From assembly GCA_947683425.1 (NCBI GenBank), contig CANTUQ010000035.1:1163001-1227000 (forward strand): a stretch of 64,000 bases of DNA, written 5' to 3'. The stretch comes from Excoecaria cochinchinensis (taxonomy: Eukaryota; Streptophyta; Magnoliopsida; Malpighiales; Euphorbiaceae). The position numbers and the translations under genes are program-made. Below, in pieces: positions 33,881-45,633 of this stretch. The number at the start of each line of letters is the position of its first letter. Position 1 is the stretch's first letter. Under the pieces are notes generated by a model that was not told the DNA's origin, searched no databases, and worked only from the letters and a program-made list of their open reading frames with translations.

Positions 33881-34991
33881 TTCACTGCACTTCTTCCCAA
33901 CTCAACCAATATTCAAAACCACTCAATTATGCACTAACACTTACCTCATCACTCAAATGCATACCAAACATATTAAAATCAAATTATATACATCATACAC
34001 TAATTATTATCATGAATTCATTCAAACTACAAATTAAATCACAAGAACATTCAAGTTGGAAAAATTTGCCCTAACTCATGCAACTCCCCTTCAAAACCCA
34101 CATGCAATCATTCTCAACACTAACAAGAAAAGCCATCATACCCACTCAACTAACTCATGCAAATACACATATCAACACTTAAAATTCCAGAAATTACAAC
34201 ACAACACACACACAATGATCCGAAAAGAACAAGGCGGATAGCTCCCAAACCTCAAAATCAAGCTTTAATTCGACCACTTCAAAATCCCACTTTCTATTTT
34301 CCTTTGCTCTTCCTTCGCTCCTTCGATTCTTGCACAAAACCCAGCCAAAATACACACTAAGTCAAACCGAGAAATCCTTTCCAAACCAGAAAATAATGTA
34401 GAAGAAGATGAAGAAGAGACCCAAATCAAAACCCAAGCACTTACCTCTTCAACCCAGCTCAAAAACTCAGAAATCCACTCCAAGATTGAAGCACCAACTC
34501 ATGCAAAGATGAAGAGCATCCAAAATGAAAAGAAAGAGAAGAGGGGAATGGGAATGGGGCAAGCAAAAGGAAAAACTCAGCTTCCATAGGAAGCTTCTCC
34601 TTTTTTTTATGCCCTCCCCTTCGTCTCTCTTCCTTTTACATTAAATGCTCACCTACCAAGACACATGGCAAGCTCCTATTGGACCCAAGATCCATCTTTG
34701 ACTTTCTCTTCATCCTTGGCACCATACCCACCACTCACTAGATAAACTCTTCACCTAACACTTTAATCCTTGGTAACATACACATACTCCACTAAATAAA
34801 CTCTTCACTTTAAAAATTTTATAATTTCTTCAATTTGGTCCTTAATTATCCAAATTTCCACATACACAAATTACTGAAATACCCTTAATTCAAGACTTAG
34901 CATGCAAATTTCGACTAGGCCCCTTTTAGGTTGTTATAATCACAAATTCAACAACCCAAAAACCAAAAATAAACAGAACTTAACAATTCAG

Positions 34992-35830
34992 TACTCACCG
35001 GAAGGACCTGCGGGTTCCATTTCATCTTCTCCGATCATTGCATACACTCGCGGGCGCACATACACTTCTTCAGCTGGCGATTTTTACACGGTTTCTGATG
35101 GCGCCTGTGAAAGTCATCCACTGCCTCTTCCACTTCGATTCCCTCTCGATCTATGTCCACTCACTCTACTCTCCGGTTGCTCCTTAAGCTCTCTTCTTTT
35201 CGGGCAATTGGCTAGGAAGTGCTCCTTACTTCCGCACTTGAAGCACGCTCCAGAGATCCTTCTACACTCGCCCCAATGGTGTTTTTGACAATGCTCACAC
35301 TACGAAATCACACTTCCCCTACTAGAAGGTGGCACTACACTTCTGACTTTCGAATGTACTGGAATCAAACCCTTTGTTCCTTGGCCACTCGAAACTCCTC
35401 TTGATTTCTTACCACTCCCAAGTCCGCTATCTGGGGCTCTCCTCTTCTGCTCAATCTTCTGCTTAATCAACCCAGATTCTTCTAACTTGATCGCTCTTGC
35501 CACTAACTGGTAATAGTTTACCAGTTGCATGACTGCCATAGCCGATAACAGTCCTCGAATCACTTCCCTCAATCCATCCTCGAAGTGAGACACTTAAACT
35601 CTTCTATCAAAAGCAACTCGGGCACATACTTGCTCAAACGGTTGAACTCTTTCTCATACCCACTCACTAACATACCTCGCTATTTTAAACTAATAAATTC
35701 CTTCCACTTGGCTTCTCCGTATGCCTTCGTCACATACTTCTATTCAAATTCTTACTTGAAGAACTCCCATGTCAACCCAGCTGGCCGTTGATGGTTATGA
35801 AGCACAAGCTTCCACCAATCGTACGCAGGC
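34992..35830 (-). pseudogene. gag: Family A gag, C-terminal part and protease start
   Basis: Continues the gag interrupted at 45634. Visible pieces: KLVL-type sequence by the insertion site, FEDGLREVIRGLLSAMAVMQ (35590-35500), then a basic stretch and the CCHC zinc knuckle CFKCGSKEHFLANCP (about 35240-35195), very like CFKCGSTEHFLANCP of the nested family B gag. After it comes PRVYAMIGEDEMEPAG, resembling the start of the protease region, and the sequence then passes into LTR-proximal DNA. Stops and frame changes are frequent. Gag binds genomic RNA through this knuckle. Confidence 0.8.
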
Positions 35831-38372
35831 TGTAACACCCCCTACCCATACGTAGGCGAACCCATCCGGATAGGAGTGAGATGCTGTAGGAGCAGGGGTG
35901 TTGCATCAACAGATTGATACAAAAACATACATTCATCCACAATAACATATAAATATAGCAAAAATTAAAACTTTTGAGAAACAACAACTGATCATACATT
36001 AATATAACAAAATCATTACAATAATATTCTGATCAATTGCCAAAACAAAAGAATTACATATCCAAAAATAAACAGAGTGGAAGCTTACAAAATTACTAAT
36101 ACAATGAGAGTTTTATTACAAAAACAATCATCATATCATACTACAAAAATAAGCCCTAACACTAATCCCTTCTGTGTTGGCTTGACTGGCGGCGACTCTC
36201 CCAAAATACAGCACCTTTCGCACCTGCACGGATAAAACACCGTGCTAAGTGATAATGCTTAGTGGGGAAACGCACAACAAAAGAGTGAACGGCCATTCAC
36301 AATGGCTGCCAAAGCAAATCACATACGATATGACATATGTGGATAATCATGTCAGATATATAACCATGTTTGCAGAAGAAAGACATGTATTCAGAAGCTC
36401 ATATCCACATTTATATACATATTAACTGATTTCTCAAATCATTATCATGCTCATTCGGATATCACATTCGGATAATCATATCAAGGCAAACCCAAGCAAA
36501 CAGAACACCTGCTGACTCACAATAGTGGATAACGAGTATATAGACAGTACCTTACGGGTACGAATCGAATACAGACAGTACCTTATGGGTAAGAATCGAA
36601 AACCATTTCTTTTATCACATCCAAAATAATTTTTTCAGAGGGACCTTAAACAAGATCCAAAATTCATAAGGGTTCGCGAGGAACTAGATGGGGACCTGAT
36701 CGGGGTCTAAACGGAACTGAGGCTACAGCTAAAAGACTCTATTAGGCATGCCTAACTATCCAATAGACTGACTCTTGTAGGTCGTGTAATACAATTCAGG
36801 TTCCAAGTCATAGCATATCATTTATCATGAAGGATTAATAATATTGCTCATATGAATAAGCATTTTATATAGCATACAGAGGTAAAAATTCATGAAGAAA
36901 CCAAATGAAATTCATGTAAGAAGAGAAGGCAAAATCGAAAAACTAGGGCATGAAGAGGTCACTATCACGCTCGCGATAGAGGCGAACTTGCCCCAGGTTG
37001 CGACCACGGCAATCATTGCGATCTCGCGGGGGAAACAAATACAACTCGTTGTCATACTCGCGATAAGCGTCGCGCTCGCGACAATGAGCTGCCAGCCCGA
37101 GCCATTGCACTCACGCTCGAGAGCGAGCTCGGGACAGAGGATCGCCCAAATCAGATCGGCAGTCGAGCGCTCTGTAACGCTTGCGACAGAGGCTCCGCTG
37201 CATGGCTCGACGGCCAGGTACGCTGCTCGGCAGAGGGCTCAAACGTGTGCAAGGACTGCTATCATCGAGCTCTGTCGCGAGGTTGCGATAGAGTCGTGAT
37301 TTCTAGCCCTTACACGAGAATTTCGCAGAAAATTCACCTCCACAACAACCAAACCTCAAATATCAGCTAAAACATCAACTTACCTCATCTCCAGCAACCC
37401 ACACATCATTAACAACATAAAACATAACATTCATACCAAGAATTCCAATTAAATCATGCCAATAACAACATCAATTTACACAATTTAAAATATCAACACT
37501 ATTCATCATGCATCTCAATCAAGAACACAATTGAGTTCATTAAGCCACATTCAAGCGTTCTTAACATATCTAAATCAAAACCCATAACATTTTAACTACA
37601 ATAAACATCAAGAAACCACAAATTTTCAGAAATTCATCCAAAGAGCAAAAATCACAAAAATGCATAAATCATAAAAATTCCCAAACTTGAATCTCCTTAG
37701 CTCCTAATCACTTAGTGCCACTTCCCGATGCCTTCTCCTTCCCTTTAGGATCACGAGGAGGCTCAACTAACCAAACAAACCCACAAATCACACAAACAAA
37801 AACCCTAGATTAACTCTAAACCAAAAAATTATAAGGAGAAGATGAACAAGATGAAGAAAATGAAGAACAAATGCAATAAACTTACCTCTAAAATGCTAAG
37901 AGATGATCAATTCCCACTAACTATGACTTGAATCCAAGCTAGGGCACAAAAATGGGAGAAGAGGGGAAAATGGGAAAGGAGATGAAGAATTCTGATCTCC
38001 CAATTCTCTCTCTTCTTCTATTTTTATTTTCCTAACCTAGCCATGTGTCCTCTCCCTAGTGGTGGAAATTAACCACTCACACCCAACAACAATACACTAC
38101 ACACACATAATGTCACCCTAACTTACAACACCCTACAAATGTGTGAGCACAACACACAAACACAACTCACTCACTCATATCCCACAAACATGTGCGCAAC
38201 ACACCCAAATGCAACCCAACTAATTCACACCCTAATACCGTACATGCACCCACATACTAGCAAAACCCACAAACATGCATTTACCCAAAATACCCTTATG
38301 ACATGCCAAAACACATACAATGCACATACACACAAATGGCTCATACTACTAAGGGGCAAATGGGGTGTGACA
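35831..38372 (-). mobile_element. Family B 3' LTR (2542 bp)
   Basis: On the minus strand it starts TGTCACACCCC (38372) and ends GGGGGTGTTACA (35831). Sense order: possible TATA-like AAAATAAAAATAG near 38020, purine-rich leader, GAG/GTAAGTT donor (37885-37884), second GATGAG/GTAAGTT (37383-37382), CG-palindrome cluster, palindrome TTAGGCATGCCTAA (36742-36755), stem-loop (36245-36262) and GCAG/GTGCG acceptor (36225-36224). Confidence 0.9.
36222..36262 (-). promoter_or_regulatory. LTR stem-loop plus 3' splice-site-like motif (family B 3' LTR)
   Basis: CTAAG (36262-36258, minus) pairs with CTTAG (36249-36245), followed by TTTTATCCGTGCAG/GTGCG. The 5' LTR copy lies at 43487-43527 and has one mismatch in the stem. 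Confidence 0.55.
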
Positions 38373-38387
38373 ACTCTCCCCTACTAA
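38373..38387 (-). other. Family B polypurine tract
   Basis: Minus strand reads AGTAGGGGAGAGT immediately before the 3' LTR start TGTCAC. It is the plus-strand primer for reverse transcription. Confidence 0.85.
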
Positions 38388-38399
38388 TAAGAATTTTGT

Positions 38400-38560
38400 C
38401 TACGAAATTCTCACCTGACTGAATAATTGCGGATACTGAGCTCTCATGATTGCCTCTGGTTCCCAAGTAGCTTCTTCGACTCCGTGGTGATTTTATAATA
38501 CTTTGACCAACGGAATTTGCTTGTTCCTCAACTGTCGTACTTCCCGAGCTAAAATGGCTT
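38400..38560 (-). pseudogene. pol: Family B chromodomain (end of polyprotein)
   Basis: The minus-strand frame reads EVRQLRNKQIPLVKVL, a stop where tryptophan is expected, then NHHGVEEATWEPEAIMRAQY and PQLFSQVR before a terminal stop at 38400. This is the compact C-terminal chromodomain-like module of plant chromoviruses (L.W..H....ATWE.E..M...YP.LF), thought to steer integration to heterochromatin. The stop is TAA in place of TGG, consistent with two G-to-A changes. Confidence 0.8.
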
Positions 38561-39925
38561 TCGATTCTTCATTATAAGAAAAGTCTAGCTGCACTTGCAC
38601 ATCCTGAACCGACAATACATATGAAGTATCCGATCTATACCGACGTAGCATTGAAACATGGAAAATATCGTGCAACTTTGCCAACTCTATTGGTAAAGCC
38701 AACCTATAGGCTACCGGACCAACCTTAGCTAACACTTCATACGGTCTAATAAATCGAGGACTAAGCTTACCCTTCTTACCAAACCGTAACACTTTTCTCC
38801 ATGGAGAAACCTTAAGAAAAACTTTGTCCCTAACCTCAAACTGAACATCCTTTCTCTTCAGGTTAGCATAAGACTTTTGTCGATCCTTAGCCGCCTTCAA
38901 ATTTCGCTGCACAACTCTGATCTTTTTCTCGGTATCTCTAACCAACTATGGCCCAATAATTGACTGCTCGGATAGCTCGATCTAACAAACTGGAGTCCTA
39001 CACTGCCGACCATACAAAGATTCATACGGTGACATACTAATGCTCGACTGATAGCTATTATTATAGGCAAACTCCATCAACTGCACATATCTGTCCCTAC
39101 TACCCGAAAAATCCAAAGTACAAGCCCGTAACACATCCTCCAGAATCTGAATAAACCAATCTGACTGACCATCTGTCTGAGTATGGAATGCCGTACTAAA
39201 GTTCAATTTGGTACCCAAATCCCTTTGCAATTCTCTTAAAAACTTCAAAGTGAAACTTGGGTCCCGATCTGATACTATGGACAACGACAATCCATGCAGT
39301 TTGACTACCTCATCCACATAGATACTGGCTAACTTATCCATCGGATAATCCACTCTAACCGGTAGAAAATGAGCTGACTTCATAAGCTAATCCACTGTTA
39401 CCCATACTGAGTCATGCTTCTTCTGAGTCAAAGGAAAACAAGATACAAAGTCCATGGCGATATCATACCATTTCCACTCGGGGACGGATAAAGGTGTGAG
39501 CAATCCCGAAGGAACTTGATGCTCAGCCTTTACCTGCTGATAAGTCAAGCACTTAGACCAAAAATCCACAATATCCCTCTTCATACCAGACCACCAGTAG
39601 AATTGCTTCATGTCCCGATACATCTTGTCACCACCGGGATGCATAGTGAAAACCGTAGTGTGTGCCTCACTCAAATGCTGTTTCCTTAACTCCTCATTCT
39701 CAGGCACACACAAGCGATTTTTATGCATCAACACCCCGTCCAAAATCAAGAACTCTGACTGCTTACCTGATCGGACCTCTTGCAAAACCCACTGCAACCT
39801 CACATCATCCTTATATGCATCCAGAATCCTCTGTCTTAAGGTGGGCTTCACTCTCAACTGAGCAACCACAGCACCATCCGAATCAAACCTCCACTTAAAC
39901 CACCTCAAGAACAAAGCAGAAATCG
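38493..39925 (-). pseudogene. pol: Family B integrase
   Basis: Inserts the cDNA into chromosomes. The zinc-binding region is near 39680-39535 (H-x4-H spaced motif, then KCLTY where C-x2-C is usual, so the last cysteine is lost). Core landmarks: YDIAMDFVS (first Asp, about 39450), IVSDRDPSF (second Asp, about 39275) and DGQSDWFIQILED, in which the usual catalytic Glu is Asp (about 39164). The C-terminal domain reads KLSPRFIRPYEVLAKVGPVA, YRLALP and LHDIFHVSMLRRY. Stops between 39387 and 39383, and around 38982-38945, break the frame. It cannot be catalytic as written. Confidence 0.88.
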
Positions 39926-40280
39926 ACTTTTGACTCAAAGCATCCGCGACCACATTGGCCTTACCCGGGTGGTAATCCAATATGCAGTCGTAGTCCTTGA
40001 ACAACTCTAGCCATCGGCGCTGCCTCATGTTCTACTCCTTCTGCGTGAGGAGATACTTCAAGCTCTTATGGTCCGTAAAGATCCTACACTTCTCCCTATA
40101 TAGATAATGCCGCCAAATCTTCAAAGCAATGATCACAGTCACCAACTCTAAATTGTGCGTCGAATAATTCCTCTCATGTGGCTTTAACTAACAGGAAGCA
40201 TAAGCCACAACCTTTCCCTCTTGCATCAAAACACAACCAAGACCAATACCCGAAGCATCACTATACATTACAAACTCCTT
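39926..40280 (-). pseudogene. pol: Family B RNase H
   Basis: Degrades the RNA strand during reverse transcription. MYSDASGIGLGCVLMQEGKV (about 40265) supplies the first catalytic Asp region; later HNLELVTVI-like sequence and the end DYHPGKANVVADALSQK (about 39980-39926) are typical. Interrupted by stops at 40187 and just before 40028. Confidence 0.85.
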
Positions 40281-41240
40281 ACCCGAGATGGGTTGAGTAA
40301 GTATAGGAGCTTCGACTAATAACCTCTTCAACTGCTCAAAATAAGCCTGGCACTTATCCGACCACTCAAATCTGACCCCTTTCCTTAACAATCTTATCAT
40401 CAGAGCAGCAATAACTGAGAAACCCTTCACAAACCGACGATAGTAACCCGCCAAACTAAGAAAACTCCTCACTTCTAGAACATACCTAGGCGCTTTCCAA
40501 TCAATAATTGCCTCAATCTTAGACGGATCAACTTGGATACCCTTAGCCGAAATAATATGACCCAAGAATGACACTTCTCGAAGCCAGAAGTCACACTTAC
40601 TGAGCTTCGCAAACAACTGATGCTCTCTCAACACTTGCAGAACCAACCGGAGATGCTCCTCATGCTCACTCTCATCCTTGGAATAAACCAAGATATCATC
40701 TATAAACACCATTACAAATCAATCGAGATATAGCCTGAACACTCGGTTCATCAAATCCATGAATGCCGCAGGTGCATTGGTTAAACCAAATGGCATCACT
40801 AAAAACTCATAGTGGCCATACCTAGTCCGAAATGCAGTCTTAACCACATCAACATCTTGAACTCGCAACTGATAATAACCCGAACGGAGATCAATCTTCA
40901 AAAAGACACCTGCACCTCGGAGCTAATCAAATAAATCCTCGACCCTAGGTAATGGATACTTATTCTTCACTGTGACCTTGTTAATTTGCCTATAGTCGAT
41001 GCATATCCTGATAGAACCATCCTTCTTCTTAACAAACAACACTGGAGCTCCCCATGCAGATATGCTGGGTCTAATAAACCCCTTATCTAATAGCTCTTGT
41101 AGCTGAGTTTTGAGTTCTCTTAACTCTACAGGAGCCATCCGATAAGGTGCTTTCGATATAGGCAAAGTACCCGGCACTATCTCTATGGACAACTCCACTT
41201 CTCTCTCAGGAGACAAACTAGGCAACTTGCTTGGGAACAC
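40281..41240 (-). pseudogene. pol: Family B reverse transcriptase
   Basis: Ty3/gypsy RT in one frame with a few stops. Order: PYRMAPVELRELKTQLQELL, GFIRPSISAWGAPVLFVKKK, RICIDYRQINKVTVKNKYPL (41240-40923), then KIDLRSGYYQLRVQD, YGHYEFLVMPFGLTNAPAAF (40901-40719) and the catalytic box MVFIDDILVYSK (40712-40677; FIDD in place of YVDD is normal for chromoviruses), followed by LGHIIS and the thumb. Stops fall at 40920-40902 and 40716. The catalytic Asp pair is kept. Confidence 0.93.
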
Positions 41241-41791
41241 ATCACCAAACTCTTAAACAACCGGGATATCCTCAATCCTCACTTGATCCCGCTTAGAGTC
41301 CAATATCACTGCCAGAAAAGTCTCACAACCCTTCCTAATGAATCTTTTAGCTTGCATTGCAGAAATCACATTGCTCAATGAGCTAGCACCCAAACCTTTA
41401 ACAATAACAGAAGACCGACTTCTATCCCGAAGCACAATTGTCTTCTATGATATTCAACCACTGCCCGATGCTTACCCAACCAATCCATACCCAGAATCAA
41501 ATCAAACTCTCTAAAAGGCAACTCAATCAAATCTGCTGGGAACTCAACTCCCTCAACCAACAGGGGATAATTCCTATACACTCTACTCACATTGACACTA
41601 TGTCCTAATGGACTGGCCACACAAATCTCATAATCTAACTGATCTACCGCATACAACTTATCACTTAACTTATCAGTGCACAAATATGAGTGTGTGGAAC
41701 CAGGGAAAATTAGAGCATACAATTCCATGTCATGAAGTAGAAACTTACCAGCAATCACATCAGGCACATCTTGCTCCTCCCCGGCTCTCAC
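41241..41791 (-). pseudogene. pol: Family B protease and linker
   Basis: Aspartic protease that cleaves the polyprotein. The active-site loop reads IFPGSTHSYL, where Asp-Ser/Pro-Gly is expected, so the catalytic Asp is replaced by Phe. Later ILGMDWLGKH is the typical downstream ILG..WL motif. This part is in a third frame relative to gag and RT. A second open piece (41435-41253) carries the linker QAKRFIRKGCETFLAVILDS to RT. Confidence 0.85.
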
Positions 41792-42971
41792 AATATAAGC
41801 TCTGGCTGGAACAGGTAACGGACGCTCAACTGACTCAGATGCAGCACCCTCTCTAGGTCGACCGCCTCAACCTCTACCTCTGCCTCTACCACGGGCAGTT
41901 TGCGTGGCATTCGAACCAACTCTGCTTGTCTTTCTCTTAGCACCCGGATCCTCATTAACCTCGGACAGTTGGCCAAGAAGTGCTCAGTGCTCCCACATTT
42001 GAAACACCCACCTATGAGCCACCTACACTCACCTCGATGAGGCTTACTGCATTGAGAGCACACAGGCATCGACTCGGTCCTACCACCAACACCGCCTCTA
42101 CCAGAACCAGACACCGCTGCTGAACCCTGTCTTCTACCTCTAGTATCTGGGCCTGCAGATGACTCATCCTGCGAGTTCCTTGATCTCTTACCAGAGGATG
42201 AAGAAGATGAACCACCACGAGAGGGGTTCCTCCTCAGAGCTCTCTCTCTCAGCACTGATTATGACCTCTCATCCCTAATAGCAGCTTTCATAATCTGATA
42301 ATACCCCACTCTCGGAGTTCCCATCAAGGAAATCAACATCGCCTGCAGTGACTCATTCAAACTGGCCTCAAAATGCCTACACCTGAACTCCTCTGTCAAA
42401 ATACCTTCCGGTGCATACTTAGCCAACCGGTTAAATTCCTTCTCAAACTCAGACACAGACATCGCCCGCTGTTTCAAAATCAAGAACTGAGCCCACCTTG
42501 CATCCTTATACGTCTGAGTCACATACTTGTTCGTGAACTCTCTTTCAAAAAAATCCCAAGTAATCGGGTCAGGTAGCTGAGGATGTCTACAAACCAACTC
42601 CCACCATTCATATGCAGACCCTTATAGCAAAGCAACTGTACACTCTACTTTTTGATTGGGAGGACACCGGACTTCTCTCAAAGCATGCTTTACCTTATCA
42701 ATCCACTTCTTAGCGACCTCCGACTCATCCAAACCCGTTCCATAGAAGTCTTCTGCACCAGCTCTTCTCATACTCTCAGTCAAGCAGTCACTCTCTCCAA
42801 GACTCGAGCCATGTCTTGAGATAGCTTAAGTATCGCTTCGAAAGGCATGGCTGCGGCCTCGAGTTGTACCCTAGCAGGTTGAGCTGACACAGAAACTGAA
42901 GGATCAACAGCTTGGGGATTCACGCTTTCAGCTGACCCCTCAAGTGACCCTCGAACAGAACCAGAATCCAT
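41788..42971 (-). pseudogene. gag: Family B gag
   Basis: Starts MDSGSVRGSLEGSAESVNPQ (42971), with a second piece in another frame: the Gag core ITWDFFEREFTNKYV, KYAPEGILTEEFRCRHFEAS (42597-42259), and a basic, serine/glycine-rich region with a CCHC knuckle CFKCGSTEHFLANCP (about 41990-41945). One frame change lies between 42780 and 42597, and another to the protease near 41790. The product packages genomic RNA. Confidence 0.92.
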
Positions 42972-43076
42972 CTAAAATAAATAAGAAGACAACCGCATCA
43001 GCCAACACAGTCCTAGATATGTACTCATCTATGCACATCACAACAACAACAACAATACCCAGAAAAGCCTGAACCG

Positions 43077-43089
43077 GGCTCTGAGACCA
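43077..43089 (-). other. Family B primer-binding site (tRNA-Met type)
   Basis: Minus strand TGGTCTCAGAGCC, close to the standard TGGTATCAGAGC of plant retrotransposons primed by initiator tRNA-Met, five bases after the 5' LTR. Confidence 0.85.
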
Positions 43090-43094
43090 AAAAC

Positions 43095-45633
43095 TATAAC
43101 ACCCCCTACCCATACGTAGGCGAACCCATCCGGATAGGAGTGGAATGTTGTAGGAGCAGGGGTGTTGCACCAACAGATCGATACAAAAACATACATTCAT
43201 CCATAATAACATACAAATACAGCGAAAATTAAAACTTTTGAGAAACAACAACTGATCATACATTAATATAATAAAATCATTATAATAATATTCTGATCAA
43301 TTACCAAAATAAAAGAATTACATATCCAAAAATAAACAGAGCGAAAGCTTATAAAATTACTAATACAATGAGAGTTATATTACAAAAAGAATCATCATAT
43401 CATACTACAAAAATAAGCCCTAATACTAATCCCTTCTGTGTTGGCTTGACTGGCGGTAACTCTCCCAAAATACAACACCTTCCGCACCTGCACATATGAA
43501 ACACCGTGCTAAACGATAACGCTTAGTGGGCAAATGCACAACAAAAGAGTGGACGACCATTCACAATCATCGCCAAAGCAAATCACATACGATATGACAT
43601 ATGCGGATAATCATGTTAGATATATAACCATGTTTGCAGAATAAAGACATATATTCAGAAGCTCATATCCACATTCATATACATATTAACTGATTTCTCA
43701 AATCATTATCATGCTCATTCGGATATCACATTCGGATAATCATATCAAGGCAAACCCAAGCAAACAGAACACCTGCTGACTCACAATAGTGGATAATGAG
43801 TATACAAACAGTACCTTACGGGTATAAATCGAATACAGACAATACCTTACGGGTACGAATTGAAAACCATTTCTTTTATCACATTCAAAATAAATTTTTC
43901 GGAGGGACATTAAACAAGATCCAAAATTTATAAGGGTTCGTGAGGAACTAGATGGGGACCTGATCGGGGTCCAAACAAAACTGAGGCTGTAGCTAAAAGA
44001 CTCTATTAGGCATGCCTAACTACCCACTAGACTGACTCTTGCAGGTCATGTAATATAATTCAGGTTCCAAATCATAACATATCATTTATCATGAAGGATT
44101 CATAATATTGCACATATAAATAAGCATTTTATATAGCATACAGAGGTAAAAATTCATAAAGAAACCATTTGAAATTCATGTAAGAGGAGAAGGCAAAATC
44201 AGAAAAACAGGGCATGAAGAGGTCACTGGCGCACTCGTGACAGAGGCAAACTTGCCCCAGGTCGCGACCACGGCAATCATCGCGATCTCGCCGGGGAAAC
44301 AAATACAACTCACTGTCGCGCTCACGACAGTGAGCTGCTAGCCCGATCCATTGCGCTCGCGATAGAGGATCGCCCAAATCAGATCGGCAGCCGAGCGCTC
44401 TATTGCGCTCGTGATAGAGGCTCCGCTGCACGACTCGATGGCCAGGTGCACCGCTCAGCAGAGGGCTCGGACGCGTGCGAGGATTGCTATCACCGAGCTG
44501 TGTCGCGAGGTCGCGACAATGTCGCGCTTGTGACAGAGTCGTGATTTCCAGCCCTTACACGAGAATTCTACAGAAAATTCACCTCTACAAGAACCAAACC
44601 TCAAATCTCAACTAAAACATCAACTTACCTCATCTCCAGCAACCCAAACATCATTAACAACATAAAACACAACATTTATACCAAGAATTCCAATTAAATC
44701 ATGCCAATAACAACATCAATTTACACAATTTAAAATATCAGCACTATTCATCATTCATCTCAATCAAGAACCCAATTGAGTTCATTAAGCCACATTCAAG
44801 CCTTCTTAACATATCTAAATCAAAACCCATAATATCTGAACTACAATACACACCAAGAAACCATAAATTTCCAGAAATTCATCCAAAGAGCAAAAATCAC
44901 AAAAATGCATAAATCACAAAAACTCCCAAACCTGAATCTCCTTAGCACCTAATCACTTAGTGCCACTTCCCGACACCTTCTACTTCCCTTTGGGATCACG
45001 AGGAGGCTCAACTAACCAAACAAACCCATAAATCACACAAACAAAAACCCTAGATTAACTCTAAACCCAGAAATTATAAGGAGAAGATGAACAAGATGAA
45101 GAACAAATGCAATAAACTTACCTCTAAAATGCTAAGAGATGATCAATTCCCACCAACTATGACTTGAATCCAAGCTAGGGCACAAAAATGGAAGGCAAAG
45201 GGAAAAGAAAGACAAAGAGAAAAGGGGAAAATGGGAAAGGAGATGAAGAATTCTGATCTCCTAATTCTCTCTCTTCTTCTACTTTTCTTTTCCTAACCTA
45301 GCCATGTGTCCTATCCCTAGTGGTGGAAATTAACCACTCACACCCAACAACAATACACTGCACACACACAATGTCACCCCAACTTATAACACCCTACAAA
45401 TGTGTGAGCACAACACACAAACATAACTCACTCACTCATATCCCACAAACATGTGCGCAACACACCTAAATGCAACCCAACTAATTCAAACCCTAATACC
45501 GTACATGCACACACATACTAGTAAAACCCACAAACATGCATTTACCCAAAATACCCTTATCACATGCCAAAACACATACAATGCACATACACAAAAATAG
45601 CTCATACTATTAGGGGGCAAATGGGGTGTGACA
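43095..45633 (-). mobile_element. Family B 5' LTR (2539 bp)
   Basis: Aligned end to end with the 3' LTR. Terminal CA at 43095 reads TA. Features in sense order: donor (GT 45121-45120), second donor (44628-44627), CG-palindrome cluster 44220-44545, palindrome TTAGGCATGCCTAA (44006-44019), stem-loop near 43509-43526 and acceptor (AG 43489-43488). Many transitions separate the two LTRs, so insertion is not recent. Confidence 0.9.

Larger units (their letters stand above)
32599..34917 (-). mobile_element. Family A 3' LTR
   Basis: Its right edge on the sense strand (32599) aligns with 46115; the terminal CA reads TA here. The sense-strand start near 34917 is uncertain: it is placed after the purine run AAAAGGGGCC, which gives TAGTCG instead of TG. 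It holds donor-like GAG/GTAAGTG (GT at 34444-34443), a second GATGAG/GTAAGT (33944-33943), a CG-rich palindrome zone (33589-33880), the palindrome ATAAGCATGCTTAT (33345-33358), and the stem-loop and acceptor (32903-32942). Confidence 0.75.
35831..45633 (-). mobile_element. Family B: complete Tekay-like chromovirus nested in family A gag
   Basis: Minus-strand element with two LTRs (3' 35831-38372, 5' 43095-45633), tRNA-Met-type primer site, polypurine tract and a recognisable polyprotein (gag, PR, RT, RNase H, INT, chromodomain). Flanks on the minus strand are GCCAG before and GCCTG after, an imperfect 5-bp target duplication. Both sides of the insertion translate as one family A gag. A C-terminal chromodomain-like sequence and gene order PR-RT-RH-INT indicate the chromovirus branch, probably Tekay. 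Three frame changes and many stops show it is inactive. Confidence 0.93.

Noticed and set aside
33515..33937. 140-residue ORF, and similar ones at 36892-37299 and 47105-47530
   Set aside because: They cover the CG-palindrome zones of LTRs antisense to the element; the encoded peptides differ between copies and contain no domain.
38139..38387. 82-residue histidine/threonine-rich ORF
   Set aside because: Antisense across the start of the family B LTR and polypurine tract; composition reflects CACAAC repeats.
40188..41240. Possible pararetrovirus (caulimovirid) origin of the RT
   Set aside because: LTRs, tRNA-Met primer site, integrase and chromodomain identify a Ty3/gypsy chromovirus; no movement protein or virus-type coat region is seen.
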